Positions 37,735 through 46,867 of a DNA stretch of 64,000 bases are shown piece after piece. Source of the stretch: Oleiphilus sp. (lineage in GTDB: Bacteria; Pseudomonadota; Gammaproteobacteria; Pseudomonadales; Oleiphilaceae); NCBI GenBank assembly GCA_006212045.1, contig PZPK01000004.1:186001-250000 (forward strand), in the 5' to 3' direction. The position numbers and the translations under genes were made by a program. The first letter of the stretch is position 1; every line of letters starts with the position of its first letter. The notes under the pieces were generated by a model. It was not told the DNA's origin. It saw only the letters and a list, made by a program, of their open reading frames with translations, and did not search any database.

Positions 37735-38172
37735 TTACACCTCCAACATGAAGGTCACAGGCCCGTCATTCACCAGCCCGACCTTCATATCCGCCCCGAA
37801 TTGCCCGGTCTGCACATGGAGACCACTGTCCTTGGCATAGGCAACAAAGCACTCATAGAGTGCACGGGCCAAACCAGGCGGAGCCGCAGATGAAAAACTG
37901 GGTCGCAGCCCCTTTTGCGTTTCAGCTACGAGCGTAAACTGGGACACCACCAGCAGATCACCGTTGATGTCCAGCAAACTCTGGTTCATTTTGCCGGCGG
38001 CATCTTCAAACACCCTGTAGCGAAGGACCTTGTCCAGAAGTTTTCGAGCCTCCTGCTCGGTGTCATTTTTGCCGACACCGAGCAACACCAGCAAGCCCGC
38101 AGAAATTTGCGCAACCTGCGCATGCTCCACGATGACCTCAGCCTCAGCGACCCGCTGAATCAAAGCTTTCAT
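37735..38172 (-). CDS. dtd: D-aminoacyl-tRNA deacylase
   Basis: Removes D-amino acids (and glycine mischarged on tRNA-Ala) from tRNA. The 145 residues contain SQFTLVAETQKGLRPSF, with the conserved SQxTL motif, and the cis-Gly-Pro motif in VNDGPVTFMLEV. The start MKALIQRVAEAEV is the family's N-terminus. Length is standard. It is downstream of typA on the same strand, but separated from it by a terminator. Confidence 0.95.
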   Translation of the reverse strand: MKALIQRVAEAEVIVEHAQVAQISAGLLVLLGVGKNDTEQEARKLLDKVLRYRVFEDAAGKMNQSLLDINGDLLVVSQFTLVAETQKGLRPSFSSAAPPGLARALYECFVAYAKDSGLHVQTGQFGADMKVGLVNDGPVTFMLEV

Positions 38173-38213
38173 GCGTTACCTTTTGCTGTATATACACAAT
38201 AAGTTCCAAGCAT

Positions 38214-38256
38214 AAAAAAAGCCTTCTATTTCATGCAATTAAAAATAGAAGGCTTT
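38214..38256 (-). terminator. Intrinsic terminator of typA
   Basis: A 14-bp perfect stem AAAGCCTTCTATTT/AAATAGAAGGCTTT (38218-38231 and 38243-38256), followed on the minus strand by seven T (38214-38220). It lies 100 bp after the typA stop. Confidence 0.88.
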
Positions 38257-38356
38257 CAGAATTTAGCAAGGAGTGCACCAGAATAAAACACAAACAACCA
38301 CCATGCACCCTTATTGAACTCACTGAGAGACAGGTAGTGCCTCTCCCAGAGAAGAG

Positions 38357-40168
38357 CTACTTGCTTTTTGCCCGCTTGCGTTCGTTTTCAGTCAGCAGTT
38401 TTTTACGAATCCGAATACTCTGAGGCGTCACTTCCACCAGCTCGTCGTCCTCAATAAACTCGAGCGCCTGTTCCAGCGTATGTGTAATTGGCGGCACCAA
38501 TGTCAGTGCTTCGTCCGTTCCCGCGGCTCTCACATTGGTCAGCTGCTTACCCTTGGTCGGATTGACTGTAAGGTCGTTGGACCGAGAGTGAATACCAATC
38601 ACCTGCCCCTCATAGACATCGATACCATGCCCCAGAAACAGACGCCCCCGATCCTGCAAAGTGTACAATGAGTAAGCCAGTGTTTTGCCTTTGATATTAG
38701 AGATCAGCACACCATTCTGGCGCGACACAACCTCGCCTTCCTTAACCGTGTCATAACGATCAAAAACACTGGTCATAATACCGCTACCGGAGGTAAGCGT
38801 TAAAAACTCTCCCCGGAAACCAATCAATCCGCGCGAAGGAACGGTAAATTCAAGCTTCACCCGCCCCTTGCCGTCCGGCTCCATATTGGTCAGCTCGGCT
38901 TTACGCAAACCCAACTCTTCCATAATCGAACCCTGATGCTGATCTTCTACATCAATCACGACATTTTCATAGGGTTCCTGCAACACGCCATCCACTTCTC
39001 TCTGGATAACCTCAGGACGCGACACAGCCAATTCGAAGCCTTCCCGACGCATGGTTTCGATCAGCACTGACAAGTGCAGCTCTCCACGTCCAGACACCTT
39101 GAACTTATCTGCTGAATCGCCCGGCTCAACACGCAAGGCAACATTGTGGATAAGCTCCTGATCGAGTCGTTCCTTAATATTTCGCGAGGTGACAAACTTG
39201 CCTTCCAGACCTGCAAAAGGAGAATCATTCACCTGGAAAGTCATGCTTACTGTAGGCTCATCGACCGACAGAGGAGGCAAGGCTTCAATATGTTCCGGAT
39301 CACACAGCGTGTCCGAAATACTCAAACCATCGATACCATTAATACATACGATATCCCCGGCGCTGGCTTTGGAAGTATCAACCCGCTCTAGGCCAAGATA
39401 ACCTTTGACATTGAGTACTTTACCTTTGCGCTCTTTCCCATCCCGACTCTTTACAACAACTTGCTGACTTGGCGATAAAGAACCACGCGTGATGCGCCCG
39501 ATGCCGATTACGCCAACGTAGCTGTCGTAATCGAGGGCTGAAATCTGCATCTGGAAAGGTGCTTCGGGATCCACATCCGGCGATTTGACCTGATCGACGA
39601 TCATCTCAAACAATGGCGTCATATCGTCGGCCAACTGGTCCGGTTCAGGCCCGGCAACCCCATTCAGGGCTGAGGCATAAATGATTGGAAAGTCCAACTG
39701 CTCATCAGTTGCACCGAGTCGATCAAACAGATCAAACACCTGGTCAATGACCCAGTCAGGGCGTGCACCGGGACGATCCACCTTATTCACCACCAGAATT
39801 GGACGCAGGCCCTTTTCAAAAGCCTTGGAGGTTACAAAGCGTGTTTGAGGCATCGGCCCATCGACGGCATCGACCAGCAACAACACTGAATCCACCATGG
39901 ACAGCACCCGCTCGACCTCCCCGCCAAAATCTGCGTGCCCCGGTGTATCTACGATATTGATACGGTAGTCATTCCAACTGATAGCCGTATTCTTGGCGAG
40001 AATCGTGATGCCGCGCTCTTTCTCCTGGTCATTCGAATCCATAATGCGCTCAGCACCCTCATCCTTGCGATCGAGCGTACCGGACTGGCTCAAAAGTTTA
40101 TCTACCAGGGTCGTCTTGCCATGATCAACGTGCGCGATGATGGCGATATTTCGTAATTTCTCGATCAC
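38357..40168 (-). CDS. typA: Ribosome-associated GTPase TypA/BipA
   Basis: An EF-G-like translational GTPase involved in ribosome assembly and stress growth. The 603 residues start with GTG and have all G-motifs: [14 protein letters not shown] (G1), [12 protein letters not shown] (G3) and [13 protein letters not shown] (G4). EF-G domains II and V and the TypA C-terminal domain follow ([18 protein letters not shown]). The rich basic end [15 protein letters not shown] is typical. It is divergent from glnA; AAAGG lies upstream of the start. Confidence 0.95.
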   Translation of the reverse strand: MIEKLRNIAIIAHVDHGKTTLVDKLLSQSGTLDRKDEGAERIMDSNDQEKERGITILAKNTAISWNDYRINIVDTPGHADFGGEVERVLSMVDSVLLLVDAVDGPMPQTRFVTSKAFEKGLRPILVVNKVDRPGARPDWVIDQVFDLFDRLGATDEQLDFPIIYASALNGVAGPEPDQLADDMTPLFEMIVDQVKSPDVDPEAPFQMQISALDYDSYVGVIGIGRITRGSLSPSQQVVVKSRDGKERKGKVLNVKGYLGLERVDTSKASAGDIVCINGIDGLSISDTLCDPEHIEALPPLSVDEPTVSMTFQVNDSPFAGLEGKFVTSRNIKERLDQELIHNVALRVEPGDSADKFKVSGRGELHLSVLIETMRREGFELAVSRPEVIQREVDGVLQEPYENVVIDVEDQHQGSIMEELGLRKAELTNMEPDGKGRVKLEFTVPSRGLIGFRGEFLTLTSGSGIMTSVFDRYDTVKEGEVVSRQNGVLISNIKGKTLAYSLYTLQDRGRLFLGHGIDVYEGQVIGIHSRSNDLTVNPTKGKQLTNVRAAGTDEALTLVPPITHTLEQALEFIEDDELVEVTPQSIRIRKKLLTENERKRAKSK

Positions 40169-40307
40169 TCTTCAGTTACCTTTAAAAACAGCACTCGGCC
40201 AGGGAAAATTGGACGCGGATTATACAGAATAGCCTTGTCAAAAAAACTCTCTCCCACAATTATTTGCATTAGAATGCCGGTCCATTGTGGTGCGCACCCC
40301 GCATTAA

Positions 40308-40324
40308 TGCACCATCGCAGTGCT
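40308..40324 (+). promoter_or_regulatory. Predicted NtrC enhancer site
   Basis: TGCACCATCGCAGTGCT keeps GCAC and GTGC separated by 7 bases, the same spacing as the well-known NtrC sites upstream of E. coli glnA. It lies about 240 bp upstream of the sigma54-type promoter, a normal enhancer distance. Confidence 0.6.
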
Positions 40325-40546
40325 TTTGTATGACTTTCTGCGCAACAACTCTACAAAACACGATAATTTTCAAGCACTTAAAAATTCGAAAAAATGGCAA
40401 GCAATTTGCTTTAGAGCTAACACCAAAAAAAAGAGAATAAAAGAGGCAGTTCTGCTATCCTCTCGATTCTCTTTCAGGCCCCGCCACTGCTGACTCTCAG
40501 CCCGTGACGCTGAGGGCCTGTGACAAGAATGCAACGCCCCATAATA

Positions 40547-40562
40547 TGGCACATGTCTTGGT
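40547..40562 (+). promoter_or_regulatory. Predicted sigma54 promoter of glnA
   Basis: TGGCACATGTCTTGGT has the -24 GG and a -12 element separated by exactly 10 bases, as in the consensus. The -12 reads GG instead of GC. Transcription would start near 40572, about 85 bases before the glnA ATG. Confidence 0.6.
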
Positions 40563-40657
40563 TAGACCTGACTGACAGGCCCACCCAACGGCAACTGCAT
40601 GACTAACAGGAAGCAATCGCTTTGCTTCAACAACTCATCCAATATGGAGTAACGAGA

Positions 40658-42064
40658 ATGTCAGAGAAAACTCTGGGCCTTATCAAAGACAACGAGGTTA
40701 AATGGGTTGACCTTCGTTTTACAGACACACGCGGTAAAGAACAGCATGTCAGCATCCCTTCGTCGGAAGTGGATGAGGACTTTTTTGAAGATGGAAAAAT
40801 GTTTGACGGATCATCAATTGCCGGCTGGAAAGGCATTAACGAATCAGACATGATCCTGATGCCGGATGATGAGACAGCCGTACTTGATCCGTTTACTGAA
40901 GAAACCACATTGAACCTGCGTTGTAACATTGTGGAACCTTCCACAATGCAGGGATACGAGCGCGATCCTCGCTCCGTTGCACTGCGCGCTGAAGAGTATC
41001 TGAAATCTACCGGTATCGCTGACTCTGCCCTGTTTGGTCCAGAGCCAGAGTTTTTCGTATTTGATGATGTGAAGTGGAAAGCCGAAATCAACGGAGCCAT
41101 GTACGAAATCAATTCCGAAGAAGCCGCCTGGGGTAGCCACGCGGAATTCGAAGGCGGGAACATCGGTCACCGTCCTGGCGTAAAAGGCGGTTACTTCCCA
41201 GTACCTCCTGTAGACTCCCTGCACGACCTGCGTGGCGCCATGTGTGCCGCCATGGAAGCAATGGGTCTGGTCATTGAAGTTCACCACCACGAAGTAGGTA
41301 CCGCGGGTCAGTGTGAGATTGGTGTTGGCGCCAACACGCTGGTCAAAAAAGCGGACGAAGTACAGATTCTGAAGTACTGCGTTCACAACGTTGCCCACGC
41401 CTACGGCAAAACGGCTACTTTTATGCCTAAGCCTCTGGTTGGCGACAACGGTTCCGGCATGCACGTGCACATGTCTCTGGGTAAAGATGGCCAGAACATC
41501 TTTGCTGGTGACGGCTATGCAGGCCTGTCTGATGAGTGTCTGTACTATATCGGCGGCATTATCAAGCACGCACGTACCATCAACGCGTTCACCAACGCTT
41601 CCACCAACTCATACAAGCGTCTGGTTCCCGGTTTCGAAGCACCTGTTATGCTGGCTTACTCGGCCCGTAACCGCTCCGCTTCAATCCGTATTCCTTTCGT
41701 TAACTCGCCCAAGGCGCGTCGTATGGAAGCCCGTTTCCCTGATCCCACTGCCAACCCTTACCTGGGTTTCGCAGCCTTGTTGATGGCTGGCCTTGACGGT
41801 ATCCAGAACAAGATTCATCCTGGCGACCCTGCTGATAAGGATCTGTACGATCTGCCAGCTGAAGAAGCGGCCGAAATTCCAACCGTAGCAGCCACCTTCG
41901 AAGAAGCACTGGACGCTCTGGAAGCGGATCACGAGTTCCTGACCAAAGGCGGTGTATTCACTGAAGATATGATTCAGGGCTACATTGATCTGAAGCGTGA
42001 AGAAGTTGAGAAACTGAACATGACGACTCACCCAGTTGAGTTTGCAATGTACTACTCGGTATAA
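40658..42064 (+). CDS. glnA: Glutamine synthetase type I
   Basis: Makes glutamine from glutamate, ammonia and ATP; a dodecamer. The ATG at 40658 follows GGAG by 9 bases and gives 468 residues. [22 protein letters not shown] and [10 protein letters not shown] are catalytic and binding blocks, and the adenylylation tyrosine is Tyr397 in LYDLPAEEA, the same number as in E. coli. GlnE is encoded in this window. It is probably transcribed from a sigma54/NtrC promoter, with a strong terminator 17 bp downstream. Confidence 0.97.
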   Translation: MSEKTLGLIKDNEVKWVDLRFTDTRGKEQHVSIPSSEVDEDFFEDGKMFDGSSIAGWKGINESDMILMPDDETAVLDPFTEETTLNLRCNIVEPSTMQGYERDPRSVALRAEEYLKSTGIADSALFGPEPEFFVFDDVKWKAEINGAMYEINSEEAAWGSHAEFEGGNIGHRPGVKGGYFPVPPVDSLHDLRGAMCAAMEAMGLVIEVHHHEVGTAGQCEIGVGANTLVKKADEVQILKYCVHNVAHAYGKTATFMPKPLVGDNGSGMHVHMSLGKDGQNIFAGDGYAGLSDECLYYIGGIIKHARTINAFTNASTNSYKRLVPGFEAPVMLAYSARNRSASIRIPFVNSPKARRMEARFPDPTANPYLGFAALLMAGLDGIQNKIHPGDPADKDLYDLPAEEAAEIPTVAATFEEALDALEADHEFLTKGGVFTEDMIQGYIDLKREEVEKLNMTTHPVEFAMYYSV

Positions 42065-42080
42065 ATACGACCGACATAGA

Positions 42081-42108
42081 AAGCCCGGCACAAGCCGGGC
42101 TTTTTTTT
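42081..42108 (+). terminator. Intrinsic terminator of glnA
   Basis: AAGCCCGGC pairs with GCCGGGCTT around an ACAA loop, followed by an uninterrupted T run. It insulates glnA from the VCBS gene. Confidence 0.92.
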
Positions 42109-42188
42109 GCGCGGCTCAGGGCGCAATAGACAAAACCACACTATTTCACATCCTTTGCCCGGTATTTCACAATTATTCGCAATAAGCC

Positions 42189-42218
42189 TTTACCATTTCT
42201 CGCCTTAGTCGTTATAGT
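42189..42218 (+). promoter_or_regulatory. Candidate promoter of the VCBS-repeat gene
   Basis: TTTACC (42189-42194) and TATAGT (42213-42218) are separated by 18 bases and end 47 bases before the start codon. This is the best sigma70-like pair in the gap after the glnA terminator. Confidence 0.4.
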
Positions 42219-42265
42219 TTTTAGTAACCGTAATCCCCCGTACCAAAACCCAGTGGAGAGGCACT

Positions 42266-44137
42266 TTGGCAACCCAGGCCGAACAAACATCGATCGCATT
42301 GGTTAAGGAATGCAGTGGCAAGCTTTCGCTTATCCGAAGCAGCGGCTTCGAGGAGCCAGTGACTCCCGGCATGCAGCTGTTTGAAAATGACCGCATAGTC
42401 GCCTCATCCCCCGATGCATTTGTGGTTGTCACAAACTCCCAGGGCGACCTGACATTAAGTGGCATGTTTAGCCATTCTATTGAGAAGCCGATGGCGTCCG
42501 AAGGCACAAGCGCTGAAGCGCAGATTCTAGCGGCCCGACAGGACAACCTGACACCCGAAAGTTTTGACCCCAATAATATGGAACCTCCTGCAGCTGGCGA
42601 AATTATCTTGGAGCAGGAAGCCAACGAGCTGCCGCGCGCACCTCTGATTGCAGAGTTGTCAGAGCTTGAGCTGGCACTTTCCACCCCGAACAGCCCTGAA
42701 GCCGCTGAAACTTCAATAGATGTAGTAGAGCCGCCTCAGAATACGGACGCATCGGGTCTAACAGCCTCTCCTCACCACAACCCGCTCCTGGCATTTGAGA
42801 ATAGCGCACAAGAAGACAGCTCGATTGAATATCAGCGCATCAATCTGACCGAGGATGCGATGGTCATTCATTCCAGCCAACACTTTGATGCATCCAGTGC
42901 AGCTCAGCAAATTCAAACTCAGTACGGCCTGCTTTCAATCAACGGAAAAGGTGACTGGCAATACCAATTGAATAACAGCCTTGATGCCATTCAGGAGCTG
43001 GGAGCAGGTGACCGCCTGTCAGAAGTCATCAAGTTCACGACAAAAGAGCATGGTGCGCAGCTGATTGAGGTCACCATTCATGGAAACAACGACAAGGCCT
43101 TGATCAACGGCGATCGTCGCGCAGAGATTACCGAGGATAGCGCCAACCCCTCGGTAACCGGCAAGTTGAATATTTCGGACGCCGATTTCGGGGAAGCACG
43201 ATTTCAATCTGTACAGAATCTGGAGACAACTTACGGCACCGTGTCTATCGATGGGCTCGGAAATTGGGAGTATAAGCTCGATACAGAAGCCAGTGCTGTG
43301 CAATCGTTGCGTGCCGGAGAACAGGTGTTTGATTCCTTTTCTGCCAGCAGCCTTGATGGCAATCACGACATTATTCGAATCAGCATCAATGGCACCAACG
43401 ATGCCCCCCTGTTTACGGGCAGTAATCAGAGCACGGTGTATCTGGGCGATAGTCTCGATACGAGTGGTCGCCTGCTGATCAATGACGCCGACTTTGGCGA
43501 ATCGGCTTTTATCGAATCAGAGCATCTGAGCGGCAAGTATGGCTCAGGAGGTATTGATGCGCAGGGTCATTGGCATTACCAGGTAGATATCGGGAACGAT
43601 GCGATAGATGCCATGAACGAAAACTCATCACTGTACGACCAGCTCACCGTCACAACAGCAGATGGCACAACCCAGCAACTTGTCGTGATCATTCAGGCAG
43701 GACACGCGCCCGGACTCGCCAGCGTGACGGACTCCCTCAGTGAGGACGACCTAGCAATGGCCAATACCCAGTCACTGTCACCTGAGCTGTATAGCGCTTC
43801 AGAACTCTATATTTGGAAAGCCTCGGACGATAACAATGGCACCGACAGCATTTCAGGTTTCCAGGCCGGACGGCAAGGAGACACACTGATTATTGACGAC
43901 CTGCTTCTCGGCCAGACTTCTGGCCTGCCGGACACACAGACATTGGATGCCTATCTCGATTTTGAGATACTACCAGAGGGAACCAGGTTACAAATTAGTC
44001 CGGAAGGTGAAAACTCGGTCACCACACACCAGATCGTGCTGGAAGGATTTGATGCCAGCCAGCTTGGCAGTTCGAACAGCGAAATCATTCAGTCTCTCAT
44101 GCAAACCGGCAACCTGGAAATTTCCGGACTCGCCTGA
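42266..44137 (+). CDS. Short VCBS-repeat protein with LapA-like retention module, exported by type I secretion
   Basis: Likely a cell-surface-retained, T1SS-exported adhesin-like protein of 623 residues. The TTG start follows TGGAGAGG. Residues about 8-70 match the N-terminal retention module of LapA-type adhesins, and PAAG at 108-111 looks like a LapG protease site. Three VCBS-type repeats follow, about 187-280, 283-384 and 386-478; the second has the clearest signature (NISDADFGEARF, YGTVSIDGLGNWEYKL, ISINGTNDAP). Residues about 512-623 match the T1SS C-terminal target domain (YIWKASDDNNGTDSISGF). Classical LapA/BapA proteins run to thousands of residues, so this is a miniature. No RTX GGxGxD nonapeptides are visible. 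It converges with the T1SS operon. Confidence 0.78.
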   Translation: MATQAEQTSIALVKECSGKLSLIRSSGFEEPVTPGMQLFENDRIVASSPDAFVVVTNSQGDLTLSGMFSHSIEKPMASEGTSAEAQILAARQDNLTPESFDPNNMEPPAAGEIILEQEANELPRAPLIAELSELELALSTPNSPEAAETSIDVVEPPQNTDASGLTASPHHNPLLAFENSAQEDSSIEYQRINLTEDAMVIHSSQHFDASSAAQQIQTQYGLLSINGKGDWQYQLNNSLDAIQELGAGDRLSEVIKFTTKEHGAQLIEVTIHGNNDKALINGDRRAEITEDSANPSVTGKLNISDADFGEARFQSVQNLETTYGTVSIDGLGNWEYKLDTEASAVQSLRAGEQVFDSFSASSLDGNHDIIRISINGTNDAPLFTGSNQSTVYLGDSLDTSGRLLINDADFGESAFIESEHLSGKYGSGGIDAQGHWHYQVDIGNDAIDAMNENSSLYDQLTVTTADGTTQQLVVIIQAGHAPGLASVTDSLSEDDLAMANTQSLSPELYSASELYIWKASDDNNGTDSISGFQAGRQGDTLIIDDLLLGQTSGLPDTQTLDAYLDFEILPEGTRLQISPEGENSVTTHQIVLEGFDASQLGSSNSEIIQSLMQTGNLEISGLA

Positions 44138-44172
44138 TACATCCTGACAGAATTGCTGGCGGCCTTGCTCGT

Positions 44173-45474
44173 CTAAACCGTATCGGGCACCCGCAAGGTT
44201 AAGTGGTCCAGCAAGCCTCCTTCCAAAGCAGACAAGCGGAATACCAGCCAATGATAGTTCCTTTTGGCCTCCAGCCATTTTTCACGTGCCGCCAGTAACT
44301 CATTTTCAGCATCAAGCAAATCAATCAGTGAACGCTGTCCAATATCGAACTGCTTTTGATAAGCGGCTTTGGTAATCTCTGCAGAGGCGATGTAGTCTTC
44401 GAGAAAATCGACCTGCTTTTGTGCGGATCGCATGGCAAACCAGACCTGTTCTGCCTCTGACATCAATTCTCGCTGCAACAGATCCAACTCCAGCTTGCTG
44501 CGTTCACGCGCCAGACGCGCCTGTTTGCGTTCGGTTGTGTTTGAGCCCCCCCGGTAAAGATCGTACTGAACCCGCAGCATTGCATATGCATCACTATTAC
44601 GCCCGGTGACGCCATCCAGATTATCGTTCCAGCTGGCACCCGCATCCAAATACAGGTCTGGATAACGGTAACTTTGACTCGCTTTTGATTGCTGCTCTGC
44701 CGCTTTGACATACAGAGCACTTGCTGCCAATTGAGGGTGGTTTTCAAGCACTCGCTGTAAGGTTTCGTCCAGCGAACCTGAAAACGCCGGCAAGGTTTCC
44801 GGATCTTTCAGGAGGCTGATCGACATCTCTCCAGCCAATTCCCGATAGCGCGCCTGCGACTGCAACAACCCGGATTTGGCAGTTTCAAGATTCGCCAGAG
44901 AGAGCGACAGCCGGGCTTCTACCTGAGCCACTTTAGCCCGGTCATCCTTACCGGATCTGACCCGTACGCGAATCCCTTCCGCGATGCGCTCATGGGTCTG
45001 AAAATTTTCCATATTGAAGTCAAGCTTTCGTAGCGCTTCGAGTGTATCAAGGTGCACTTCGATCGCTTGCAACGCAACCTGTAAAGCCAGACTATCCCGC
45101 TCCTTGCGCGCCGCATCGGCCCTATGCGTCTGCCCCTGCTGGCGCCAGTGCGTGTCAAACCCATCGAATAGCATCTGCCTGATGGTCACGGCCGATTCAC
45201 GCCGCTCCATTTCCTCGGAACCTCCAATTCGCGCCCGGGTGGATGTGTTATTACTATCTTCCCTGCCAATCCCTGCACTGACCGATACATGCGGAAGAAA
45301 AGAAGCCTCCAGCTTTTCCAGCGCGAGCGACTGCCGTTTGACATCGAGCTGCCCTATCTGGAATTCGGGGTGACGTACAATTGAAAGTTGAACAGTTTCG
45401 GCGACACTTCTAGCCTCGGAAAATGCACTGAACAGCAATAGAAAACACACCAGAGACGGTGCCGAAAACTGCAT
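44173..45474 (-). CDS. TolC-family outer-membrane protein of a type I secretion system (LapE-like)
   Basis: The outer-membrane duct of the T1SS cluster, 433 residues. A signal peptide ends near FSEARS. Two OEP repeats are present: the first with LPHVSVSAGIGRED and RQMLFDGFDTHWR, the second with VQYDLYRGGSNT and DIGQRSLIDLLDAENELL. It is separate from the housekeeping tolC at 19129. It lies 85 bp after the HlyD-type gene, last of the minus-strand ABC-HlyD-OMP operon and 35 bp from the convergent VCBS gene. Confidence 0.9.
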   Translation of the reverse strand: MQFSAPSLVCFLLLFSAFSEARSVAETVQLSIVRHPEFQIGQLDVKRQSLALEKLEASFLPHVSVSAGIGREDSNNTSTRARIGGSEEMERRESAVTIRQMLFDGFDTHWRQQGQTHRADAARKERDSLALQVALQAIEVHLDTLEALRKLDFNMENFQTHERIAEGIRVRVRSGKDDRAKVAQVEARLSLSLANLETAKSGLLQSQARYRELAGEMSISLLKDPETLPAFSGSLDETLQRVLENHPQLAASALYVKAAEQQSKASQSYRYPDLYLDAGASWNDNLDGVTGRNSDAYAMLRVQYDLYRGGSNTTERKQARLARERSKLELDLLQRELMSEAEQVWFAMRSAQKQVDFLEDYIASAEITKAAYQKQFDIGQRSLIDLLDAENELLAAREKWLEAKRNYHWLVFRLSALEGGLLDHLTLRVPDTV

Positions 45475-45559
45475 GAAGAACCCTTGAGTTATTTTAATGA
45501 TTAATGTTTCATTTTATTCGTATGCGCCAGCGATGCTCAAGTGAAAACATCGACAGCCC

Positions 45560-46867
45560 TTAACGTTCGGTTAATGCCACTTCTTTGGCTCTCAACACCG
45601 GCTTGAGCAAATAAGCCAGAATATTCTTCTTGCCAGTCAACACATCCACCTCGGCAACCATGCCTGGAATAATCGGCAAGGGGTTTTCATCGGCCCCCAA
45701 AAAATTGCGATCGGTTTTCACACGCAGCACATAAAAACTTTCGCCCTTGTCTCCACGCCAGGTGTCGGCACTAATGTGTACCACTTCGGCGTTCAGACCA
45801 CCAAATACCGCAAAATCATAGGCACTGAACTTGACTCTTGCCTGCTGCCCGGGAAAGAGACGCGCGATATCTGAGGGTTTGACACGAGCCTCGACCAGTA
45901 AACTGTCTTCAATCGGTACAATGCTGAGGATATCCATACCCGGCTGAATAACACCGCCGACCGTATTGACCCACATCTGCTTGACGGTTCCTCTAACCGG
46001 CGAGCGAATCAAGGTACGCTTCACCCGGTCTTCCAGTGCGCCGCTGGATTGAGACAACCTTGGAAGTTCGGCCAATACCTCATTCAAGGCCCCCTGTGCT
46101 TCACTTTTGAAGCGTAACTTCTCAGCCTCTTCCTTACTGCGCAACTCTTCAATGGATGCTTCAATCTGAGGTAGCTGAAACTGATAGCGACTCTTGTCCG
46201 ACTGTGCTTTCAAATGCATTTTTTCAGCCCGTAGTATCTCCACTTCCGACACCACGCCCTGAGCCTCCAACGGCCTGAGAATGTCGAGCTCTTTCTGCGC
46301 CAGCCGCAATTCCTGCCCCGCCTGATCCAAATACACTTTGGTTTGTTCCAGACTTTGCAACTTCTGCTCAATCTGTTGTCGAATGACCCGCTGGTTGCCC
46401 GCTAATTGATCCATCCGGCGCTGTAACAGAATCTGTTCATCGCTGATAAACGCCTGCGCCTCAGGGTTGTTGCCTAGCTCATCGTCGAGCAGCAATGTAC
46501 GCTGCAAAGCCACTTCAGCACGCAGCCGACCGGCCCTGACCCTTAATGATAGTGCCCGTAGCTGTTTTTCCCTGAAGCTGGAGTCAAACTGCGTATCATC
46601 CATTCTTAACAGTATCTGTCCCGGCTCTACCAACGCCCCTTCAGACACCAGAATTTCAGAGACAATACCGCCTTCCAGATTCTGCACGACCTGCAAGCGC
46701 TGGGATGGAATCACGCGCCCTTCACCACGCACCAGTTCATCCACTTCGGCATAGGAAGCCCACACGACAAAACTGGTGAAAAACCAGGCGATCAGCCACA
46801 GCAAACTCCGGGATTTGATGCCTGGAGATTCCATCACCATCCAGAGGGTGCTCATGCGGTTCTTCAT
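45560..46867 (-). CDS. HlyD-family membrane-fusion protein of type I secretion (LapC-like)
   Basis: The periplasmic adaptor linking the ABC transporter to the TolC-like duct. The 435 residues have one N-terminal membrane helix (LLWLIAWFFTSFVVWASYAEV, about 24-44), a barrel-sandwich half-motif (VVQNLEGGIVSEILVSEGALVEPGQ), long coiled-coil helices (about 110-280) and the second half-motif with IRSPVRGTVKQMWVNTVGGV. Its start overlaps the ABC gene stop by 4 bases, so the two are coupled. Confidence 0.92.
   Translation of the reverse strand: MKNRMSTLWMVMESPGIKSRSLLWLIAWFFTSFVVWASYAEVDELVRGEGRVIPSQRLQVVQNLEGGIVSEILVSEGALVEPGQILLRMDDTQFDSSFREKQLRALSLRVRAGRLRAEVALQRTLLLDDELGNNPEAQAFISDEQILLQRRMDQLAGNQRVIRQQIEQKLQSLEQTKVYLDQAGQELRLAQKELDILRPLEAQGVVSEVEILRAEKMHLKAQSDKSRYQFQLPQIEASIEELRSKEEAEKLRFKSEAQGALNEVLAELPRLSQSSGALEDRVKRTLIRSPVRGTVKQMWVNTVGGVIQPGMDILSIVPIEDSLLVEARVKPSDIARLFPGQQARVKFSAYDFAVFGGLNAEVVHISADTWRGDKGESFYVLRVKTDRNFLGADENPLPIIPGMVAEVDVLTGKKNILAYLLKPVLRAKEVALTER

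Larger units (their letters stand above)
40169..40657 (+). other. typA-glnA intergenic control region
   Basis: 489 bp without a gene. It carries a predicted NtrC site (40308-40324) and a sigma54 promoter (40547-40562). Just upstream of the promoter is a two-tier inverted repeat: AGGCC/GGCCT (40476-40480 and 40515-40519) enclosing CTCAG/CTGAG. The first 40 bp next to typA belongs to its leader. Confidence 0.5.

Noticed and set aside
40844-41569. 241-codon frame antisense to glnA
   Set aside because: It is a shadow of a highly conserved coding sequence with no domain or ribosome site.
42266-44137. RTX calcium-binding nonapeptide repeats in the VCBS protein
   Set aside because: I searched for GGxGxDxxx repeats and saw none, so it should not be called an RTX toxin.
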